A stretch of DNA of 49,848 bases from positions 1-49,848 of the IMG/VR virus record IMGVR_UViG_3300020470_000017; one strand, given 5' to 3'. The notes under the pieces are model-generated. The model searched no databases. It was given only the letters and a program-made list of their open reading frames with translations, and had not been told where the DNA came from. Of the stretch, positions 49,041-49,848 are shown piece by piece. Every line of letters starts with the position of its first letter. Positions within the stretch are counted from its first letter, which is position 1. A program made the position numbers and the translations under genes. This DNA comes from a virus.

Positions 49041-49205
49041 TCAAAGTCTTGAGGCTCTTCTTTTGCAGGCGGCACCGCCTGGTCTGAAACATCTTTTGAG
49101 TTCGTATCGAGGGAGGCCTCCGCAACGGCAAGTACCTCCCCATTTGTCTTTGGCCGCACGAGATATCTTCTTTCTGATGTTAGTTGTAAACTTCTTCTCA
49201 CTCAT
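49041..49205 (-). CDS. 54-aa basic Cys-containing protein
   Basis: MSEKKFTTNIRKKISRAAKD, then C-R-C and later C-x9-C. Preceded by GGAGGAAG. Another frame is open here, so the choice rests on the start and spacing. Confidence 0.58.
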   Translation of the reverse strand: MSEKKFTTNIRKKISRAAKDKWGGTCRCGGLPRYELKRCFRPGGAACKRRASRL

Positions 49206-49206
49206 G

Positions 49207-49344
49207 CTATCTTCCTCCGCGATTCTTGAAATCAATCTCTTGCAGTGCGAAATCTAGAGGTATGTCCTCATTACAAATCTCACACTTAAGCGTGACTGGA
49301 TTCCAACCGCTGTCGTCTGGACAACGACAACGGGTTGAATACAT
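49207..49344 (-). CDS. 45-aa zinc ribbon
   Basis: C-R-C (6-8) and C-E-I-C (about 22-25) with an acidic end; AGGAG just before the ATG. Confidence 0.62.
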   Translation of the reverse strand: MYSTRCRCPDDSGWNPVTLKCEICNEDIPLDFALQEIDFKNRGGR

Positions 49345-49351
49345 CTCCTAT

Positions 49352-49534
49352 TCACCTAGAGTTCTTATCCGCCTGGACCTTCAAGCGCACATCTTGTGCT
49401 GCTTTCTTGATCTGCTGCATGGCCTTCCTAACACGGGTTCCAGCAGCGGAGTTGCCCTTGTCGTGCTTTGCTGCATCGACAACAGCGGCGTTTAGCGTAT
49501 CAATCATCTCATTTACCAATCCTTCTACGGACAT
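49352..49534 (-). CDS. Histone H1-like (Hc1-type) nucleoprotein
   Basis: 60 aa. N-S-A-A-G-T-R-V-R-K-A-M-Q-Q-I-K-K-A-A-Q followed by D-V-R-L-K-V-Q matches the core of the Hc1-type histone-H1-like family of bacteria and viruses. It may condense element DNA. A TATACGAC box lies exactly 20 nt upstream and a GAGGGGTGG site 8 nt upstream. Confidence 0.75.
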   Translation of the reverse strand: MSVEGLVNEMIDTLNAAVVDAAKHDKGNSAAGTRVRKAMQQIKKAAQDVRLKVQADKNSR

Positions 49535-49554
49535 GTGTAATTCCACCCCTCTTT

Positions 49555-49562
49555 GTCGTATA
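49555..49562 (-). promoter_or_regulatory. YWWANGAC box (TATACGAC, minus strand), 20 nt before ATG 49534
   Basis: Same octamer and spacing as rightward promoters, which shows the signal works on both strands. Confidence 0.62.
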
Positions 49563-49564
49563 AC

Positions 49565-49848
49565 CTATTCCCTAGCGAAAAGAGCGATAGGGCTACCATA
49601 AGGGGAGTCTTTGAACACCGAAAGACCTCTGTGTTCGATGATTCCTCCCTGCCCCATTTTCGAAAGCCAGATGCTCCTATCAGGATAGTCCTGGTTTCTC
49701 TTGGCTGCGTGAGTAATCTCGTAGCCTTGTCCCACTTTCAGAGCGAACAGGGCTACATCTGCTTCTTTTTCATTGAAAACTGGCTTGTACCCGTGCTTTG
49801 CATAGAAGTTGATGAACTCACCCAGGTTTGCAGTTCCATCTTCGTTGA
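49565..49848 (-). CDS. Protein with start outside the window (C-terminal 94 aa)
   Basis: The frame enters from the right edge. It holds F-I-N-F-Y-A-K-H-G-Y-K-P-V and ends L-F-A-R-E. An alpha/beta fold with a Gly-Gln-Gly loop; it has the look of a small toxin or peptidase-like domain but I cannot name it. Confidence 0.7.
   Translation of the reverse strand, partial: NEDGTANLGEFINFYAKHGYKPVFNEKEADVALFALKVGQGYEITHAAKRNQDYPDRSIWLSKMGQGGIIEHRGLSVFKDSPYGSPIALFARE

Overview
The window looks like half or more of an archaeal virus or large virus-like plasmid. The evidence is a divergent archaeal transcription factor B (31966-32886), a CCA-encoding tRNA-Lys, an archaeal-type RNase P RNA candidate, Shine-Dalgarno sites of the GGAGGTGA type, leaderless TATA-type promoters, a serine recombinase, many methyltransferases and dozens of short genes of unknown function. 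A planktonic euryarchaeal host is my inference. I see no capsid, terminase or DNA polymerase, so 'virus' is not proven. Layout: from 1 to 29388 every gene reads leftward in one packed array of about 60 small genes. From 29389 to 31965 there is a 2.6-kb non-coding hub. From 31966 to 44446 genes read mostly rightward, then a leftward recombinase cassette (44443-47146), an operator-like gap (47147-47626), a rightward run of tiny genes (47627-48777) and a leftward run of tiny genes (48756-49848). LEFT ARRAY: almost every gene is preceded by the same 10-mer, ACTGAACATG, whose last three bases are the start codon. I count 44 exact copies plus variants. Recognisable products are two C5-cytosine methyltransferases, an N4/N6 methyltransferase, two further class I methyltransferases, a partial methyltransferase-like protein, a radical-SAM protein, a PAPS-reductase-like protein, an HD-like phosphohydrolase, an AAA+ ATPase, a DUF2061 membrane protein, a DUF6876-like protein and winged-helix and zinc-ribbon proteins. 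This suggests genome modification and takeover functions. CENTRAL HUB: it contains two copies of a structured RNA 189 bp apart, clustered hairpins, a 15-bp iteron array, tRNA-Lys, the RNase P RNA candidate with its conserved blocks in circularly permuted order, a further structured block, and six 'GCCATCGG plus covarying hairpin' elements leading into the TFB gene. Strand switching and iterons make this the likely replication origin and regulatory centre. RIGHT SIDE: genes lack the 10-mer. Many transcription units start exactly or nearly 20 nt after a TATA-like box of the form YWWANGAC, which implies leaderless mRNAs. This part encodes two glycosyltransferases, a Ras/Arf-like GTPase, several small membrane proteins, Pro/Ala-rich and acidic repeat proteins (possible virion or envelope components), a serine recombinase with a repeat-rich upstream region, a histone-H1-like protein and an unusual number of tiny zinc-ribbon proteins. 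The two start-site signals suggest at least two gene expression classes, possibly governed by the element's own TFB.
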